A DNA stretch of 9,063 nt from Alphaproteobacteria bacterium. Lineage in GTDB: Bacteria; Pseudomonadota; Alphaproteobacteria; Rhizobiales; Aestuariivirgaceae. The notes beneath the pieces are model-generated. The model was not told where the DNA came from, did not search any database, and saw only the letters and a program-made list of their open reading frames with translations. The stretch is from NCBI GenBank assembly GCA_024639035.1, contig JAHEJE010000108.1:1-9063 (forward strand), read 5' to 3'. The translations under genes were made by a program, and so were the position numbers. This document shows positions 6,859-9,063 of this stretch, one piece after another (within the stretch, counting starts at the first letter, position 1; each line of letters begins with the position of its first letter).

Positions 6859-6876
6859 ATGTGACAAATCTCACAT
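6859..6876. promoter_or_regulatory. CRP/FNR-family type palindrome ATGTGA-N6-TCACAT
   Basis: ATGTGACAAATCTCACAT fits the CRP consensus half-sites TGTGA-N6-TCACA at every position. It lies 126 bases before the ATG of the small ORF at 6985. A further half-site, TGTGAGAT (6831-6838), is the exact inverse of ATCTCACA (6868-6875) inside this site. An AT-rich CATAAT (6874-6879) follows, with no -35 at normal distance, as would suit an activator-dependent promoter, though a start point cannot be placed. The regulator could equally be another CRP/FNR-family or GntR-type protein. Confidence 0.5.
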
Positions 6877-6984
6877 AATAATCGCACGCCTTTCCGACAC
6901 ACTGAACTCAGCGCCGGGGGCCCGCGCCGCGTGATGACCGGAATCAAACACCGTGTCGCGACAGGTGCCAATAGGTGTGTTGCG

Positions 6985-7278
6985 ATGAACAATGACAGGG
7001 CAAAATCAAACAAAGACAACATTGTGGCTTTGGCGGATAATCCGGAGTACCAGCCGGCAGACGAGTTGTCCGACGGCAGGCTCCGCGATAGCGATGTTAC
7101 CATGGCGGCGCTGGAATGCCTGTTTGCCAATCCCAGATTCAATTCTCCGGCCAATGATGAGGTGGTTGCCGCCTGCGGCGATCTTCGTCCGGCGCCGGCC
7201 TTGCGCGCCGCGCGCCAGGCCCGCCTGATCAGAATGTGGGCCGAAGAGGTGGTCGAACTGAGCCGGTCGTCAGCCTGA
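6985..7278 (+). CDS. Small hypothetical protein, unrecognised
   Basis: This 97-residue protein, starting MNNDRAKSNKDNIVALADNP, is not one I recognise. It is charged and polar: the first ~40 residues are acidic and probably disordered, followed by helix-forming stretches MAALECLFANPRF and ALRAARQARLIRMWAEEVVE. It has no signal peptide, membrane segment or cysteine pattern. ATG 6985 is chosen because AGGTG lies 7 bases before it; the in-frame GTG 6931 or ATG 6934 would give about 114-115 residues but has no clear ribosome site. Codon use resembles that of its neighbours, which supports coding. Its end overlaps the 3' end of the convergent LysR gene by nine bases. The CRP-like palindrome upstream suggests separate regulation. 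It could be a chance open frame, but nothing better fills 6711-7269. Confidence 0.45.
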   Translation: MNNDRAKSNKDNIVALADNPEYQPADELSDGRLRDSDVTMAALECLFANPRFNSPANDEVVAACGDLRPAPALRAARQARLIRMWAEEVVELSRSSA

Positions 7279-8163
7279 CGAAGCGGGGCAGGCCGCGGCC
7301 AGCTGCCTGTCGCATGTGGCCTGGATCCGGTCCTGGCTTGTAGCGAGCCAATCTTCAAACCAGTCCCAATTTGCAACCGTTGAGCGATTGAAGGCCAAAT
7401 AGCACCGGCGTTCGAAGCGCGGTGCGCCCTCAACCACATGCAACTTTCCGTTAGCCAAATGCGCGGCGACCACTCTCAAGGGGAAGTAGCCCGACCCGCC
7501 GCGCGCCAAGAGATGGCTCAGGGCCCAGCCGGACGAACCGAATGTGACGGCTGCCGTTTCCTCCACCGGAAAGGTCTCGGCATGCTGGTGCCGGAACTCC
7601 GGCCCATGATCGACGAAGATGTAGCCCGGGTCCCAGCGCATAACGGTTCGTGGGTTTGTCGCGACCTGGACGAGAAGGTCGGCGAACAGCTCACGCGAGG
7701 ACGACGCGTTGTGGTGTTTGGAATCGAAGGTCACGGCAAGATCGACCATGCCGCTGGCCAGCCAGCGCTGGATATCTTGATGCTCGCCTGGCCACATCGA
7801 GGACGCCACACCCGGGTGATCGTCCAATAGCACGTTGCAAAGATATTCGCCGCCGCCGCTCCAGGCATCGTGGTGGCAGGCGATATTGCAGGTTGTTGTA
7901 AATCCGCGCGGCAGTGCGGTTTCAAGTTGCGCCTTGCGCCAGCTCTCGACCAGCAGCTCGGCATGCCGCTGAAACTTGAAGCCGGCGGCGGTGAGCTGTA
8001 CTCCCGACCTGTTCCGCACGACAAGTTTTTGCCCCAGCGTTGCCTCAAGCCGGTCAATACGCGTCGTGACGGTTGATGGAGTGATATTCAACCGCTCGGC
8101 CGCCCGGTTCAGATTGCCGGTCTCAAGCACCGTCAGAAATGTCTGCACGTGGGATATCTGCAT
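7270..8163 (-). CDS. LysR-family transcriptional regulator
   Basis: This is a 297-residue LysR-type regulator of normal length. The N-terminal winged helix MQISHVQTFLTVLETGNLNR, AAERLNITPSTVTTRIDRLE has its helix-turn-helix at about 18-37, with the typical LGQKLVVRNRSGVQLTAAG following at 43-61. The rest is a substrate-binding domain, with a typical MVDLAVTFD and a variable LFADLLVQVATNP region; the ligand cannot be read from it. Start ATG 8163 has only a weak purine stretch before it. It is divergent from the luciferase-like monooxygenase gene across 122 bases that hold an inverted repeat of LysR-box form, so it most likely controls that gene and itself. The 3' end overlaps that of the small ORF. 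A link with the homogentisate genes is not supported. Confidence 0.94.
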   Translation of the reverse strand: MQISHVQTFLTVLETGNLNRAAERLNITPSTVTTRIDRLEATLGQKLVVRNRSGVQLTAAGFKFQRHAELLVESWRKAQLETALPRGFTTTCNIACHHDAWSGGGEYLCNVLLDDHPGVASSMWPGEHQDIQRWLASGMVDLAVTFDSKHHNASSSRELFADLLVQVATNPRTVMRWDPGYIFVDHGPEFRHQHAETFPVEETAAVTFGSSGWALSHLLARGGSGYFPLRVVAAHLANGKLHVVEGAPRFERRCYLAFNRSTVANWDWFEDWLATSQDRIQATCDRQLAAACPASSG

Positions 8164-8177
8164 GATCGGTCACTATT

Positions 8178-8196
8178 AGTTTGAGTATGTCAAACT
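8178..8196. promoter_or_regulatory. Probable LysR-type operator (T-N11-A inverted repeat)
   Basis: AGTTTGAGTATGTCAAACT is a perfect 7-bp inverted repeat with a 5-base centre. T8181 and A8193 form the T-N11-A pair expected for LysR-type regulators, symmetric about base 8187. It lies 15 bases before the LysR start and about 90 bases before the monooxygenase start, as is usual for an autoregulatory and activating site. Outer ATTAG and CTAAT copies extend it imperfectly. Confidence 0.65.
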
Positions 8197-8285
8197 TCTA
8201 ATGCAGAAAAATTCGTTTTACAAAATTAGCGGGCTTCAACATCCTTGCCCTTGAGGCCGGCAGCGGGAGTCGAGGGAAAGCGCAC

Positions 8286-9063
8286 ATGAAATTCAATCAC
8301 TTTCTGTCCGCCTACTATCCGGACACGTCATACGGTGGTGCCAGGCTCTATGCCGACATGCTGGAACAGGCCAGAACCGCCGATCGGCTTGGCTATTCAT
8401 CGGTATCCGTTCCCGAACATCACCTGATCAACATTCTCCTGACGCCGGCGCCGTTGCAGATGGCCGTTAAGGTCGCGGCAGAAACCCGGCGCGTGAAGGT
8501 CGTCACGTCGGTCTGCGTCCTGCCCTTGCACGACATGCGGATTTTTGCCGGGGAGGTGGCGATGGCCGACATCCTGTGCGAAGGCCGTTTGATCGTCGGG
8601 GTCGGCCGCGGTGCATTTGCCTATGAACTGGCCCGGTTGGGAACCAAGATTGAAGACAGCCGGGAGAAATTCGATGAGTCGCTGAATGTCCTGATGGCGC
8701 TTCTGAGTGCAGAGGAGGTGTCCTGGCAAGGCAGGTACTACAATTTCGAACCCTTGACGATCATGCCGCGGCCGCTGACGCAACCGATGCCCCGCTTGAT
8801 GATGGCTGCTCTGGTCCCTGAGGCCATCTATCATTCTGTCAAGCGTGGTTTTCACATTCAGACAACGCCATTGCAGGGATCACACGACAAGATGCTTGAA
8901 CAGACCGGTGCCTTTCACCGCGGCAAGGCGGAACTCGGCGAGTCCGGCAAGGACCTGTCTCTGTCATTGTCGCGGGTCGCGTTTGTAACGACGAGCGATG
9001 CCGATCGGCGCCGAAAGCTGGAGCTGGCCTATGACTACTACAAGCGCTTCGACAATGTGATGG
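8286..9063 (+). CDS. Luciferase-like (LLM class) flavin-dependent monooxygenase, 5' part
   Basis: The first 259 residues of an LLM-class flavin oxidoreductase are visible and run past the window end (the family is usually about 330-380 residues). They form the TIM-barrel N-terminus: MKFNHFLSAYYPD, LGYSSVSVPEHHL with E44-H45-H46, VLPLHDMRIFAGEVAMADIL, then RLIVGVGRGAFAYELARLG, the conserved flavin-contact strand, and SREKFDESLNVLM. These enzymes use FMNH2 from a separate reductase to oxidise an aldehyde, sulfonate, amine or similar substrate; the substrate here cannot be told. ATG 8286 has GAGGGA 8 bases upstream (8272-8277). The gene is divergent from a LysR regulator that probably controls it. 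It is cytoplasmic, with no signal peptide. No flavin reductase gene is seen in the window. Confidence 0.92.
   Translation, partial: MKFNHFLSAYYPDTSYGGARLYADMLEQARTADRLGYSSVSVPEHHLINILLTPAPLQMAVKVAAETRRVKVVTSVCVLPLHDMRIFAGEVAMADILCEGRLIVGVGRGAFAYELARLGTKIEDSREKFDESLNVLMALLSAEEVSWQGRYYNFEPLTIMPRPLTQPMPRLMMAALVPEAIYHSVKRGFHIQTTPLQGSHDKMLEQTGAFHRGKAELGESGKDLSLSLSRVAFVTTSDADRRRKLELAYDYYKRFDNVM

Noticed and set aside
6825..7439. 204-residue open frame on the minus strand between maiA and LysR
   Set aside because: It overlaps both the CRP-like site and 170 bases of the LysR gene on the same strand in another frame; its serine/arginine/alanine-rich translation looks like a shadow.
8397..8855. 152-residue open frame on the minus strand
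   Set aside because: It is antisense to the luciferase-like monooxygenase, which carries clear family motifs throughout.

Overview
The window holds ten genes of aromatic catabolism and its regulation from a GC-rich Gram-negative bacterium. An alphaproteobacterium is most likely. This rests on protein character and gene order (a hmgA/FAH/MBL/flavin hydroxylase/DUF2783 block divergent from marR-maiA), not on a marker gene. No RNA gene, insertion sequence, CRISPR array or origin was seen.

Layout. Bases 2-406 (+) are the 3' end of pcaG, the alpha subunit of protocatechuate 3,4-dioxygenase. It converges, across only 15 bases, on a five-gene minus-strand operon that reads from 5522 down to 422: hmgA (homogentisate 1,2-dioxygenase), a short-type fumarylacetoacetase, a metallo-beta-lactamase-fold protein, a class A FAD aromatic hydroxylase and a 62-residue DUF2783 protein. 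All junctions are 8 bases or less, and the last is a TGATG overlap. Divergent from hmgA, on the plus strand, are a MarR-family regulator (5584-6063) and maiA (maleylacetoacetate isomerase, 6060-6710), joined by an ATGA overlap. A 22-bp palindrome in the 61-bp divergent spacer is the probable MarR operator. It lies between the -35 and -10 of the proposed hmgA promoter and covers the regulator's start codon.

How it works together. The FAD hydroxylase plus the small protein resemble the two-component 3-hydroxyphenylacetate 6-hydroxylase (MhaA/MhaB) of Pseudomonas putida, which makes homogentisate. HmgA opens the ring to maleylacetoacetate, MaiA isomerises it to fumarylacetoacetate, and the hydrolase releases fumarate and acetoacetate. 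The window therefore encodes a complete lower homogentisate pathway, plus a probable feeder hydroxylase and an MBL-fold protein of unknown role that has lost the residues of its second metal site. No 4-hydroxyphenylpyruvate dioxygenase is in the window.

Right part. After maiA come GC hairpins and a perfect TGTGA-N6-TCACA palindrome (CRP/FNR type), followed by a small unrecognised acidic ORF (6985-7278). A LysR-type regulator (8163-7270) is divergent from a luciferase-like flavin monooxygenase (8286 to the window end), with a near-ideal LysR box between them.

The most interesting points are the degenerate MBL metal site, the hydroxylase/DUF2783 pair, and the operator design of the divergent hmg promoter. 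I see no wholly new system; the unexplained parts are the MBL protein, the DUF2783 partner and the small ORF with its CRP-like site.
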